Position numbers and translations under genes: made by a program
In this document: positions 46,057-54,499 of the stretch, in pieces
Position numbering within the stretch: the stretch's first letter is position 1
How the letters are laid out: every line of letters starts with the position of its first letter
Notes under the pieces: generated by a model
Told to the model about the DNA's origin: nothing
The model's database searches: none
Seen by the model: the letters and a program-made list of their open reading frames with translations, nothing else
Assembly (NCBI GenBank): GCA_964498585.1
Contig: CAZCHH010000008.1
Coordinates: 5,527 to 69,526 of the forward strand
Length of the DNA stretch: 64,000 bases
Source: JAAYJM01 sp964498585
Lineage (GTDB): Bacteria; Bacteroidota; Ignavibacteria; Kapaibacteriales; UBA2268
Reading direction: 5' to 3'

Positions 46057-46122
46057 TTGCAATGTTATGTCATTAAGAATACAAGTTAAAATAAGACTTT
46101 AGCTTATATTAAAATTAAAACT

Positions 46123-47730
46123 ATGAAGATTTTTAAATTTATTTTTATATTACTTTTATCTATTTCTAATTATTCACATTCTGAAGAAAAAATTGGTAAA
46201 ATATTTATAGACAGAAAAGAAGTATTTGAACCAAATCAAAGCGATTGGTTCTTTGCTGCACCATTAGCAAATTTTTTCCACATTCTAACAAAAGAATATA
46301 TAATTAAAGATGAATTGCTATTCGAGGAAGGTGATGAATTAGACGAAGAGCTTCTTGAAGAAACAGAGCGAAATCTACGTAATATGGACATTTTTACTAA
46401 TGTAAGAATAGAGTATGATGAAAATGTAGAAGATATTTTTGATATTTATATAACTACACAGGATAAATGGTCAACAAGACCTGCACTGCTTTATGGAAAA
46501 GGTGGTGAAACTTATCGCATTGGAGGCAGATTTGAAGAACTGAATTTTTTAGGAACTGCATCTCGTATAAACATAGAAGCTCTTTACCGTAGTGAGAATG
46601 ATATTGGTATGCAAGGGAATTTAGAGTTCTCTCAAAACAGATTATTTCGCTCTGATTACAAAATTGACTTTAAATTAACTGCAAATAAATACAGAACAGA
46701 CCAGTTCTTATCAGTTTCCCAACCATTTAGGGCTTTAGATTCAAAATTTAGTTATGGAGTTGAACTAACTAATTACTACGGAAGCGACTTCTTATTTGAA
46801 GGAAATAATAAATATACACTAATGCCATTTAAGGAGAGACGCGGCAGCGCTTGGTTTTCAAGAGGTTGGAAAAGAAAAGACAGAGTTTTTTTTTCTGCTT
46901 TGGTTGAATTTGATGACGTTGAACGCAGTAAACCAGAATATAAAAGAGCTTTTGATAATTCCGGCAAAATCTTATTCGGATTTTCTTCGATTTCTCAGGA
47001 TTTCTCTAAAGAAATTATGCTTAATAATTATTTGGACGAAGATTTATCTATTGGTGGCTGGGGAACAGCAATTCTTGGGAAAGTATTTCCAATTGGTCAT
47101 CGTGGAGAAGGACTCTACTATCTTGCAGCTCAAGGAGAAAAATCTGTTATGTATGGAAATAATTTATATTTATTCGGACAGCTTACCGGCGCAAGTGGTT
47201 TCGCTAATTCTAATGGTTATTATACATATCAGGAATTTATGGGGCTTTCTTTCCTGCGTATTACTCAAAATATTCTTTTAGCAGCGCGTGTTCGCCAGCA
47301 ATCAGTCTGGAATTGGTCACTAATGAGGCAGTTGATTTTAGACAATGAAACCGGCTTAAGGGGTTATCCTGCTAATTCCTTTATCGGTGATAACAGAATG
47401 TTTGCCAATGTTGAACTTCGGGCATTCCCAAACATTCCATTTTGGATTTTCAATTTCTCTGCTGTTCTGTTTTACGATACCGGCTCTGCCTGGGAAATTC
47501 ATACTGATTTGTCTAAAACCCAATGGCATAATTCAGTTGGTTTTGGTATTCGTATTCACGATAACAAATCAAGAGGAGCTACAAGTGTCTATAGAATAGA
47601 TTTTGCTTTCAATCTTGACAAAGGGAAATTAGGTGAAATAATTTTATCTACTGACCAATTTTTCTCCGTTTTCCAGAATCATTCTTTTAAAAAACCACAG
47701 ATTTTCGGGCTCGAATTTGATTATGAGTAA
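46123..47730 (+). CDS. Omp85-like outer-membrane barrel protein with one POTRA domain
   Basis: Protein of 535 residues. Signal peptide about 1-20. Residues about 22-112 form a single POTRA-like domain (KDELLFEEGDELDEELLEETERNLRNMDIFTNVRI, then a closing IYITTQDKW). The remainder is a surface-antigen/D15-type barrel with alternating aromatic strands (GLRGYPANSFIGDNRMFANVELRAF resembles the conserved strand with the inward loop GLRGY, akin to the VRGF/Y motif of Omp85). BamA itself has five POTRAs, so this is a smaller relative of TamA/TpsB/BamA type with unknown substrate. The last residues (FGLEFDYE) do not end in the usual aromatic residue, and the stop abuts a MITE. Confidence 0.75.
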   Translation: MKIFKFIFILLLSISNYSHSEEKIGKIFIDRKEVFEPNQSDWFFAAPLANFFHILTKEYIIKDELLFEEGDELDEELLEETERNLRNMDIFTNVRIEYDENVEDIFDIYITTQDKWSTRPALLYGKGGETYRIGGRFEELNFLGTASRINIEALYRSENDIGMQGNLEFSQNRLFRSDYKIDFKLTANKYRTDQFLSVSQPFRALDSKFSYGVELTNYYGSDFLFEGNNKYTLMPFKERRGSAWFSRGWKRKDRVFFSALVEFDDVERSKPEYKRAFDNSGKILFGFSSISQDFSKEIMLNNYLDEDLSIGGWGTAILGKVFPIGHRGEGLYYLAAQGEKSVMYGNNLYLFGQLTGASGFANSNGYYTYQEFMGLSFLRITQNILLAARVRQQSVWNWSLMRQLILDNETGLRGYPANSFIGDNRMFANVELRAFPNIPFWIFNFSAVLFYDTGSAWEIHTDLSKTQWHNSVGFGIRIHDNKSRGATSVYRIDFAFNLDKGKLGEIILSTDQFFSVFQNHSFKKPQIFGLEFDYE

Positions 47731-47880
47731 TACCAAACCGCTAACTATAAGTGCAAAATCAAAATGTCATTCTGAAACGAAGTGAGGAATCTCAAGTATA
47801 GAGGAAACAATGACTTATGAGATTCCTCGCTATGCTCTGAATGACATAATATAATGCTATTATTGTAAGCGGTTTGGTAT
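47730..47880. mobile_element. MITE-like element with ATACCAAACCGCT termini flanked by TA
   Basis: The left end ATACCAAACCGCT (47730-47742) and right end AGCGGTTTGGTAT (47868-47880) are perfect inverses. Imperfect pairing continues inward through TGTCATTC...GAGGAATCTCA, making the whole 151 bases one long inverted repeat. The inner CCAAACCGC...GCGGTTTGG is bounded by TA on both sides, as expected for IS630/Tc1-type insertion, although TA is also part of the repeat. The left half of a second copy is at 54135-54200 and a broken end is at 15347. No transposase is encoded. Its stem lies between two convergent genes. Confidence 0.75.
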
Positions 47881-47887
47881 CAGAATC

Positions 47888-48020
47888 CATAATAAGAAAG
47901 CAAGTGTGCTTGCTCACTTGTATCATTTGGGCAAGCCCAAATGCATCCTTGAGATATCAAATTAGATTTGCGACTGAACAATAATAAGATAGATTCTGAC
48001 ATTCGTCAGAATGACATTTT
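47888..48020. repeat. Second dispersed repeat (CATTTGGGC stem-loop and TTCTGAC stem-loop)
   Basis: The hairpin CATTTGGGC-AA-GCCCAAATG (47924-47943) stands next to GCAAGTGTGCTTGCTCACTTG. It is followed by TTCTGAC-ATTC-GTCAGAA (47994-48011) and GACATTTTGACATTT. Both hairpins recur near 54330 and 54386, the first in inverted orientation. In both places the TTCTGAC hairpin lies just beyond the 3' end of a minus-strand T9SS gene. Confidence 0.7.
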
Positions 48021-48043
48021 GACATTTAAAATTGGAAATTTTA

Positions 48044-50938
48044 TTACTTAATTTTTGTAAATATTTTTTGCTTTTTCAGTCCTTGATTCTCAATTTCAAA
48101 AATATACACTCCAGATGCTAAATTGTCAATATTAATTGTAATGAATTTATCGGAAATATAAAATTCCTGAACTAAAATTTCAGTTCCGAAAAGATTATAG
48201 ATTTTAAATAGCTTAGTTAAATAAGCGTTAGAATTTTCGAAGCTACAATTAAGGAAGGATTGAGCAGGGTTTGGATAAAGTATAAAGTCGCTTTTTGCAT
48301 CGCTTAATTCTTTAACAGAGCTATATTCAGAAACTGATAAATCGTCAATATACCAGCCATCTTCATGTCTGGTAACATTGCTTTTTAATCGGAAGCGAAT
48401 AAGTAAAGTGTCATCAGGATTTAAATCAATTAAATATCTTTCTAATTTCCAGTCATCTTGATTTAATACACTATCTTCCCAGGGTAAAAAGTGTGTTTTG
48501 TCAAAAAATCCAAGTAATTCCCAAGCTGAATTATTCTTTGAAATTTCAATCAGGCAGGAATCTTTTTTTTCAACTATAGCAGCATGATAAAAAGAAAAAG
48601 AAATTCTCTCTGAAATTTCAGCAATAATCGGGAAAAATTGAAGAACATAATTCATATTACCACTATAAAAACCATCTGGACTTTCAGATAAGCTATGTGG
48701 ACTGCTTTTAAAGAAATTGGAAGCTGTTCCCCATTCAGAAGTTTTAAGGAATTTTGGTAGTTCATCTCCGTTAAATGCTTCAAAATACGGAATTTCTATC
48801 TTTCCTGTAAAAAGAAGAACTTCATTGCTTTTATTGCTTTCATTGCTGGGATTTGCATCATCAAGCAAAGAAACGCTATACCTGTAATACCCTAATTCTG
48901 ACGGATTGTCTAAAACTTCTACTACTCTACCGGTATCAGTTGGCAAAGCACTTATTGTATTTACTAATTGACCATCTCGGTATATTGCTATTTTTGACAG
49001 ATTTACAAGAGGAGTTACTCCATCTTCTCTTGTATTGGGTATTTTAACTTTTAATAAAACTTCATTGTTTTCATTACCAGAATAATTTTCAATAATAGGC
49101 GTTGCAGGTTGAGGAGAGCCACCGGCAAAGGCAGATGCTTTCCTATCGCTACTTGTATCTTGTCCCGATACAACAAATAACTTATAGTTATATTTATTAT
49201 ATGCTACCAGACCTTCATCTAAATAGTTTATTTCATCGGAGCTAATATCAATTAGAAAAATGTCATCTCTAAAAAGAGAATAATGGAAATCATCTTTTAA
49301 AAGAGTTTGGTTAAATGAACGGGTTTCTGGCGCAGTCCATGTAAGCTGAATTTTATCTGGTTCAGTTGGAATGGTTTTAGCAATAAAACTATCAACTGCT
49401 TCAGGAGCATTAACGCTAATGAAAGCAGCAAAAACATCACTGTCAAAAATGTCTTTTTCTGCATTACGCATATCTACCCAGGAGGGATAAATAATTCCAT
49501 TCAAAAAAGCAAGTCCGTTATAGTCGCCAGCAAAAGAATTTGCTGTAAAAGGATTTAACCTTATATCACTTGAAACATCAGAAGCCATTTTGTCAATCCA
49601 TGTATTTCCACCATCGCTTGAATAGCTTACATAAGTTTCAATAGCAATGTTCTCAGGGTCATTTCTGCTATCAAGATACATAACTGCGATATCGCCGTTA
49701 CTTGGATCAACAGCATGCCACTGCCAGAACTGGTCATTTTTGGTATCTGAATGAACTATTACTCTATCGCTCCAGGTTTGCCCATGGTCTGTAGAACGGG
49801 AAAAATATATATTAGGATAATTATCGGCAGCCCAGGTTAAATAGAGCCAGCCGCGTCTTTCAGAATTGCTTAAATCACATTGAATAACAGGATATGCTTC
49901 AGAACGCACAGTCTTTTTTACAGAATGTCGCCAGCCCTGTCCTTCTAAATATCTTGTTTCGCCAAAAATATCATAATAAAAAATCATTCGTGGTTCAGAC
50001 CAGGTATCTCCACCATCATAAGAAACAACAAAACCTACAGCGTGCTCTATTCCGTTATTCCATACTACATATACCTCGCCATTAGGACCAGTAGCAGCAA
50101 GGGGAAAGCTTTGTCCATAAGTAGTATCTTCTGAACTTCCGGTAAATCGCTCGCTTATAGCAATTGGTTCGGACCAGGTTTCACCCTTGTCTGTTGATTT
50201 GGAAATAACTATTGTTGTTGAGGAATCGCGTGGGACCACTCTTTTCCATGGAATATAAATATGCTTGAAATATGGAGAATTAGGGGAATTATCGACAGTA
50301 ATATAGTATTTATCTTCATAATTAGAATCCAAAGATTGCTTTCCCAAGTGAACAATAACAGGTATGTGAGCTTTCCAGGTTTTTCCTTCGTCAACTGATT
50401 TAGCAATAAAGACACCATTTTCACCGAAACTCAAACCGAGCGAATCATAAGCAGTGCCATGCCCACCATAAACAAGATAGCCGACACCATCAGCATCAAA
50501 AGCAACTGATGGGTCGTTTGTTGAACGCCAGTTCGGATAAGGCCTTCCTAAATTATGATTAACCCAGTTCCTCCCGCCATCTGCAGAAACATAAACCCAG
50601 GTAGCAGAATTATCGCGATAATCTACGGCAGAAGCGATTAAATTCATTCTGTTCAATGGATTTATCGATATTGAAGATTCATTTTGCATTTTGTATTGCT
50701 GATTTACTTCTTCATCAATAGTATTTACATTGAGAAAAATAGAATTTTTTGTGTTATTGCTTTGCGGAACAAGGTGCTTTAAAAATATCCTCTTTCTAGG
50801 AGAAGGATGCGAAATTTCCATTAATCTACGGAAAGTCTGGCTTGCCTGCACTTCTTCTTTTTTATCAGTATCCTGGCTAAAAAGCTCCATTGATAAAAAT
50901 AGACTGGTTCCAATCAAAATGTAAATATATGCTTTCAT
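48044..50938 (-). CDS. T9SS-secreted Asp-box (BNR) repeat protein
   Basis: Protein of 964 residues with a signal peptide ending ELFSQ (about 22). Residues about 95-470 carry at least six Asp boxes of the SxDxGxTW type (SADGGRNW, SVDEGKTW, STDKGETW, SYDGGDTW, STDHGQTW, SSDGGNTW). This indicates a six-bladed sialidase-like propeller. Two fibronectin III-like domains follow (about 510-700). A jelly-roll-like domain ends in RHEDGWYIDDLSV (about 720-875). The T9SS sorting domain starts FILYPNPAQSFLNC and ends IFTKIK. Sialidases share this fold, but I could not identify the arginine triad, so no glycosidase activity is claimed. The gene stands alone and converges on the Omp85-like gene. Confidence 0.82.
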   Translation of the reverse strand: MKAYIYILIGTSLFLSMELFSQDTDKKEEVQASQTFRRLMEISHPSPRKRIFLKHLVPQSNNTKNSIFLNVNTIDEEVNQQYKMQNESSISINPLNRMNLIASAVDYRDNSATWVYVSADGGRNWVNHNLGRPYPNWRSTNDPSVAFDADGVGYLVYGGHGTAYDSLGLSFGENGVFIAKSVDEGKTWKAHIPVIVHLGKQSLDSNYEDKYYITVDNSPNSPYFKHIYIPWKRVVPRDSSTTIVISKSTDKGETWSEPIAISERFTGSSEDTTYGQSFPLAATGPNGEVYVVWNNGIEHAVGFVVSYDGGDTWSEPRMIFYYDIFGETRYLEGQGWRHSVKKTVRSEAYPVIQCDLSNSERRGWLYLTWAADNYPNIYFSRSTDHGQTWSDRVIVHSDTKNDQFWQWHAVDPSNGDIAVMYLDSRNDPENIAIETYVSYSSDGGNTWIDKMASDVSSDIRLNPFTANSFAGDYNGLAFLNGIIYPSWVDMRNAEKDIFDSDVFAAFISVNAPEAVDSFIAKTIPTEPDKIQLTWTAPETRSFNQTLLKDDFHYSLFRDDIFLIDISSDEINYLDEGLVAYNKYNYKLFVVSGQDTSSDRKASAFAGGSPQPATPIIENYSGNENNEVLLKVKIPNTREDGVTPLVNLSKIAIYRDGQLVNTISALPTDTGRVVEVLDNPSELGYYRYSVSLLDDANPSNESNKSNEVLLFTGKIEIPYFEAFNGDELPKFLKTSEWGTASNFFKSSPHSLSESPDGFYSGNMNYVLQFFPIIAEISERISFSFYHAAIVEKKDSCLIEISKNNSAWELLGFFDKTHFLPWEDSVLNQDDWKLERYLIDLNPDDTLLIRFRLKSNVTRHEDGWYIDDLSVSEYSSVKELSDAKSDFILYPNPAQSFLNCSFENSNAYLTKLFKIYNLFGTEILVQEFYISDKFITINIDNLASGVYIFEIENQGLKKQKIFTKIK

Positions 50939-51015
50939 TTTATATCTATGTTTTGTTTATATTTTAAATTTCATCTATAATTTAAAAATTTTTCATTAAA
51001 ATAGCTAAAAATTCT

Positions 51016-51023
51016 TATATTTG
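51016..51023 (+). promoter_or_regulatory. Likely -7 promoter box for the small barrel-protein gene
   Basis: TATATTTG matches TAnnTTTG exactly. It would give a leader of roughly 25-30 bases ending in TATGGAG, a good ribosome-binding site for the ATG at 51057. The upstream -33 region holds TTT rather than TTG at the ideal distance. Confidence 0.5.
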
Positions 51024-51056
51024 AAAAAAGTTTTTTTTATTTTTATGGAGTTTGAT

Positions 51057-51572
51057 ATGAAACATACTTTCAAAATATTTACTTTACTATTTTTAATAGT
51101 AATATTTACATTTTCTTTGTTTGGTGATGCTTATGCACAGAAAGCAAAAGCTGGAAGATATGAATATTCCATAGCAGTTGACCCTATTGACCTTTTAAAT
51201 CGTGATGCTTTAAATGTTACTTTTGAGTTTCAGACTGATAAGATTAATAGCGTAACATTTTTTGGTACTTTTTATAATCTGAATACAAATGTAATTAAAA
51301 ATGCTTTTGCTCTCGGCGCTTCTTACCGTTGGTATCCGAATTTTATTCCAGATGGGAAAAAATGTATTGAAGGATTTGCTATTGGTCCTTTCATTAATGG
51401 AATATTTTATGATGGGGGCTCTGTTTTTGGATTAGGTCCAGAATTTGCTTATAAATTTGTCTTCGGCGGATTTGTTATTGAGCCAACTATGAGAATTTAT
51501 ATTCTTACTGGAAGAGAAAGAACTGCTTTTCACAGTTGGGGACTCGGAGTTAATATCGGATATGCCTGGTAG
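51057..51572 (+). CDS. Small outer-membrane beta-barrel protein of unknown function
   Basis: Protein of 171 residues. In-frame TTG and ATG codons lie upstream, but GGAG at 51047-51050 serves the ATG at 51057. That start opens a normal signal peptide (MKHTFKIFTLLFLIVIF... ending AYAQ). The mature 143 residues alternate polar and aromatic positions in about eight strands (SIAVDPIDLLNRDALNVTFEF, SVTFFGTFYNL, FGLGPEFAYKFVF, WGLGVNIGYAW), with a terminal tryptophan as in many outer-membrane barrels. It resembles small DUF3575-type barrels of Bacteroidota. No operon partner is evident; a stem-loop and then murQ follow. Confidence 0.72.
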   Translation: MKHTFKIFTLLFLIVIFTFSLFGDAYAQKAKAGRYEYSIAVDPIDLLNRDALNVTFEFQTDKINSVTFFGTFYNLNTNVIKNAFALGASYRWYPNFIPDGKKCIEGFAIGPFINGIFYDGGSVFGLGPEFAYKFVFGGFVIEPTMRIYILTGRERTAFHSWGLGVNIGYAW

Positions 51573-51667
51573 TTTAATTTAAATATTAAAGAATAATTTA
51601 ATATTTACCCAACTATTCAAAGCGATTATAAACTATGATTTTACTTTTTTTAATCAAAAATTTTAAT

Positions 51668-51694
51668 CATCCGATGACTAGCCGTCATCGGATG
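51668..51694. repeat. Stem-loop of the TCATCCGATGA family
   Basis: Arms CATCCGATGAC (51668-51678) and GTCATCGGATG (51684-51694) with a five-base loop, followed by AATTTTTC. It could serve as a terminator for the barrel-protein gene that ends 95 bases earlier. Relatives are at 36571 and 41223. Confidence 0.6.
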
Positions 51695-51784
51695 AATTTT
51701 TCAGGATAAATTCTTCCCGAATAATTGGGATAGTGAAAGAAATAGAATAAGCACAATCGACAAATCAAATACACTGCGTTTAAA

Positions 51785-52711
51785 ATGAACTCACTTTTCA
51801 ATGAAATTACATCTTTAAGGACAGAGCAAAGGAATCCGGCATCTGAAAATATTGATATAGCAAGCATAAATGAGATATTGCATATAATAAATGATGAAGA
51901 CAAAAAAGTTGCTTTTGCTATAGAAAAAGAAATTCCATTTATTGAAGAAGCTGTAAAACAAATAGTAGAACGAATGAAAAGAGATGGGCGTCTTCTTTAT
52001 TTTGGAGCCGGAACAAGTGGTCGTCTCGGAATTGTTGATGCTTCTGAATGTCCTCCAACTTTTGGTTCACCTCCCGAACTGGTTCAAGGATTTATTGCAG
52101 GTGGACGAAATGCTGTTTTTAAAGCAGTTGAGGGAGCAGAAGATTTTATTGAAAACGGCATTAAAGAATGTATGAACGCCGGTGTTCGTTCAAATGATGT
52201 TGTTTGCTGTATTGCTGCTTCAGGTCGCACTCCATATATTAAAGGAGTTTTGCAGGAAGCTAACCGAACAGGGGCTTATACAATACTTACTACAACTGTT
52301 TCGAGGGAAGAGCTAAAAAAATTCGATTTAATTGCTGATGTTTTTATCTGTCCGGATGTTGGAGCTGAAGTGATAGCCGGCTCTACACGAATGAAATCCG
52401 GAACTGCTCAAAAGCTTGTTCTGAATATGTTGACTACTGCCTCGATGATTCGTTTGGGAAAAACTTTCGGTAACGTGATGATAGATTTGCAACTGACGAA
52501 TAATAAATTAAAAGAAAGAGCAAAGAATATCGTTATGACTATTACCGGAGTTGGATATGATGATGCAGAAGACTTTTTAAATAAGGCAGAAGGGAATGTA
52601 AAAACTGCCCTGGTTATGATACTTTGCGGTGTGGACTTACAAAAAGCAATGCAACTTCTTAACGAAAGCAACGGTTTTGTTAAAACTGCTATTAGAATGG
52701 CAAAAGTATGA
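51785..52711 (+). CDS. murQ: N-acetylmuramic acid 6-phosphate etherase
   Basis: Protein of 308 residues, normal for MurQ. The start NSLFNEITSLRTEQRNPASENID is the family's conserved opening. The sugar-isomerase (SIS) domain carries FGAGTSGRLGIVDASECPPTF; the Glu of ASECP matches the catalytic acid. A second SIS motif is AASGRTPYIKGVL. The sequence GAEVIAGSTRMKSGTAQKLVLNM is also diagnostic. The helical C-terminus ends near NESNGFVKTAIRM. MurQ cleaves the lactyl ether of MurNAc-6-phosphate to give GlcNAc-6-phosphate during cell-wall recycling. Its stop overlaps the start of the OstA-like gene by four bases (ATGA), so the two are translationally coupled. Confidence 0.95.
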   Translation: MNSLFNEITSLRTEQRNPASENIDIASINEILHIINDEDKKVAFAIEKEIPFIEEAVKQIVERMKRDGRLLYFGAGTSGRLGIVDASECPPTFGSPPELVQGFIAGGRNAVFKAVEGAEDFIENGIKECMNAGVRSNDVVCCIAASGRTPYIKGVLQEANRTGAYTILTTTVSREELKKFDLIADVFICPDVGAEVIAGSTRMKSGTAQKLVLNMLTTASMIRLGKTFGNVMIDLQLTNNKLKERAKNIVMTITGVGYDDAEDFLNKAEGNVKTALVMILCGVDLQKAMQLLNESNGFVKTAIRMAKV

Positions 52712-54072
52712 TTAATTATATTTTTTTTTATTTATATTTAGCAATTAGCTTGCAGCAGCAACCAATTGTGCTTATTTATGCTGATGAGCTTAGCGGCTCT
52801 GCTACTCCGGGAGTGGAATATAGAAAAGTTAGCGGAAAAGTGCATTTCCAGCAGGGAAATGTTGTAATCAAATGCGATATTGCTAACCATTATATTTCCG
52901 AAAATAAAGTTGAGCTCTTTGGAAACGTAGTAATCACACAGGAAGATTTGATTTTAAAAGCAAACAACATTTTTTACGATGGAAATAGCGGCTTGGCAGT
53001 TTCTAATGATAAAGTTTCTATTATTGATAAAAATTCAAACCTCAAGGCGGATAAAGGAAATTATTCAACAAAATCATATATTGCAGAATTCATTGAAAAT
53101 GTTTCTATTACTGACAAAAATTCGATTATTCATACAGAGAAATTGATTCACAACAGAAAAACACAGTTCAGCCAGTGTTTCGGAAATGTGAAAATAGAAG
53201 ACGATTCTACTTTAATACTTTCAGAATATGCTGAACATAATGCTGAAACAAAAGACAACAAAAGCATTGGCAAAGTGCTTGCTATTTCTAAGTATTCGAA
53301 TATTTTCCTTAACAGCGATACTCTCCTTTCTTTTTCAAAAGATGATTACGTTCAGGCGCTCGGAAATCCAATTCTATGCCAGCTTGATACTATCGAAAAA
53401 AAAGATATATATAAAGACGGTGAGAAAATTTATGAATATGAAATCGATACTATTTTCATTTCATCTCAGACTATGGAAGGTTGGTTGAAGCAAAACAACG
53501 AGAATTTCTTTTTTAATAATAATGTAGAAATATCAAGTAAAAAGATTTGTGGCACTGGTGATGAAATGATTTACAATAAAACTGATGAAAATATTTTTTT
53601 ATTTGGAAAAGCAAAAATTTATTACGATTCTGTTCAAATTCATTCCGATACAATCACAATTTACACAAACTCGAATAAATTAGATTCTATCTTTTCTCAA
53701 AGCAATGCAATTGTGATGAGTAAAGACGACACTATTACCAACAGGATTAATCAAATATCCGGCAACGCAATTTGGATATATTTTTATCAGGATTCTATTC
53801 GAAGAATTATTTCTAACGGAGAAGCAAAAAGTCTTTATTTTCTTGCTACTGATGACGCAAATGAAGGAGCGCCCCGTATTTTTGCCGATAGAATTGAAAT
53901 ACTTTTTGAAAACCGGGAGCCATCGCTAATCAACTGGCTCGGCGCTATCGAAGGCGAATTTTTCCCTGAAAATATTATTGAAGAAAAAGGTGCAAAAGAT
54001 TATTATCTTCCCGATTTTTTATGGATAGACAATAAACCTCAAAAGAAAATTTTAAGCAGATATTTAAAATAG
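52708..54072 (+). CDS. OstA/LptA-like exported protein
   Basis: Protein of 454 residues, overlapping murQ by four bases. A hydrophobic N-terminus (INYIFFYLYLAISL) is a probable signal. The body consists of repeated short strands of the OstA/LptA beta-jellyroll type: GKVHFQQGNVVIKCDIANHYISENKVELFGNVVIT, then LILKANNIFYDGNSG and LKADKGNYSTKSYIAEFIENVSI, and a second set from about 250 (FFNNNVEISSKKICGTGDEMIYN). LptA bridges lipopolysaccharide across the periplasm. This protein is more than twice its length, like the OstA-like proteins of Bacteroidota, so a role in LPS or lipid transport is inferred from the fold only. Repeat-filled DNA follows the gene. Confidence 0.78.
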   Translation: MINYIFFYLYLAISLQQQPIVLIYADELSGSATPGVEYRKVSGKVHFQQGNVVIKCDIANHYISENKVELFGNVVITQEDLILKANNIFYDGNSGLAVSNDKVSIIDKNSNLKADKGNYSTKSYIAEFIENVSITDKNSIIHTEKLIHNRKTQFSQCFGNVKIEDDSTLILSEYAEHNAETKDNKSIGKVLAISKYSNIFLNSDTLLSFSKDDYVQALGNPILCQLDTIEKKDIYKDGEKIYEYEIDTIFISSQTMEGWLKQNNENFFFNNNVEISSKKICGTGDEMIYNKTDENIFLFGKAKIYYDSVQIHSDTITIYTNSNKLDSIFSQSNAIVMSKDDTITNRINQISGNAIWIYFYQDSIRRIISNGEAKSLYFLATDDANEGAPRIFADRIEILFENREPSLINWLGAIEGEFFPENIIEEKGAKDYYLPDFLWIDNKPQKKILSRYLK

Positions 54073-54134
54073 TTATACAACTACCTTTCCCCATTTTTCA
54101 AAACTAACGATTATACATATCTTCAGAACTCCTT

Positions 54135-54200
54135 ATACCAAACCGCTTACAATAATAGCAATATATTATGTCATTCAAAGCGCAGCGAAGAATGACAGGG
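54135..54200. mobile_element. Half copy of the ATACCAAACCGCT MITE
   Basis: It begins ATACCAAACCGCTTACAAT and runs on through ATTATGTCATTC to GAATGACAG. It matches the right half of the element at 47730-47880, read inverted, for about 50 bases with few changes. No matching right terminus follows within 300 bases, so this copy is truncated. Confidence 0.65.
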
Positions 54201-54443
54201 TAAATTAATGTCATTTCCATTTAAAATAAAAGTCTTCTTTTATAAGGGGGTTCGGAATGACAAGACAATTTGAATTTTTAGAACTCACCTATTATTCAGC
54301 ACTATTCGATATTATATATTTCAATGAAGCATTTGGGCTTGCCCAAATGTATCGTGAGCAAGTTCACTTGCTTTCCCAAGATGGATTCTGACATTCGTCA
54401 GAATGACATTTTGACACTTTTAAACTGAAAATTATATAGAGAT
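54201..54443. repeat. Repeat-filled spacer, second copy of the CATTTGGGC/TTCTGAC pair
   Basis: CATTTGGGC-TT-GCCCAAATG (54330-54349) and GAGCAAGTTCACTTGCTTTCC are an inverted copy of the 47888-47943 repeat. TTCTGAC-ATTC-GTCAGAA (54386-54403) with the following GACATTTTGAC is a direct copy of 47994-48020. No gene is visible in this spacer. Confidence 0.65.
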
Positions 54444-54484
54444 AAAAAAAAGTCTGACACTTTTTCAAGTGCCAGACTTTTTCT
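54444..54484 (-). terminator. Terminator of the giant fibronectin-repeat gene
   Basis: On the minus strand, 14-base arms AAAAAGTCTGGCAC and GTGTCAGACTTTTT pair with one G-U and are followed by a run of T. On the plus strand the same position would be an A-C mismatch, so the hairpin is built for the minus strand. It starts about 16 bases beyond the stop at 54500. Confidence 0.85.
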
Positions 54485-54499
54485 ATTTTAAGCTATAGC

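Noticed and set aside
47994..48011. TTCTGAC stem-loop as a dedicated terminator of the Asp-box gene
   Set aside because: The stem is short, no T-run follows on the minus strand, and the same motif recurs at places that are not gene ends (2634-2651).
48044..50938. Annotation as an active sialidase
   Set aside because: The Asp boxes show the propeller fold only. I could not place the arginine triad, nucleophilic tyrosine or catalytic aspartate.
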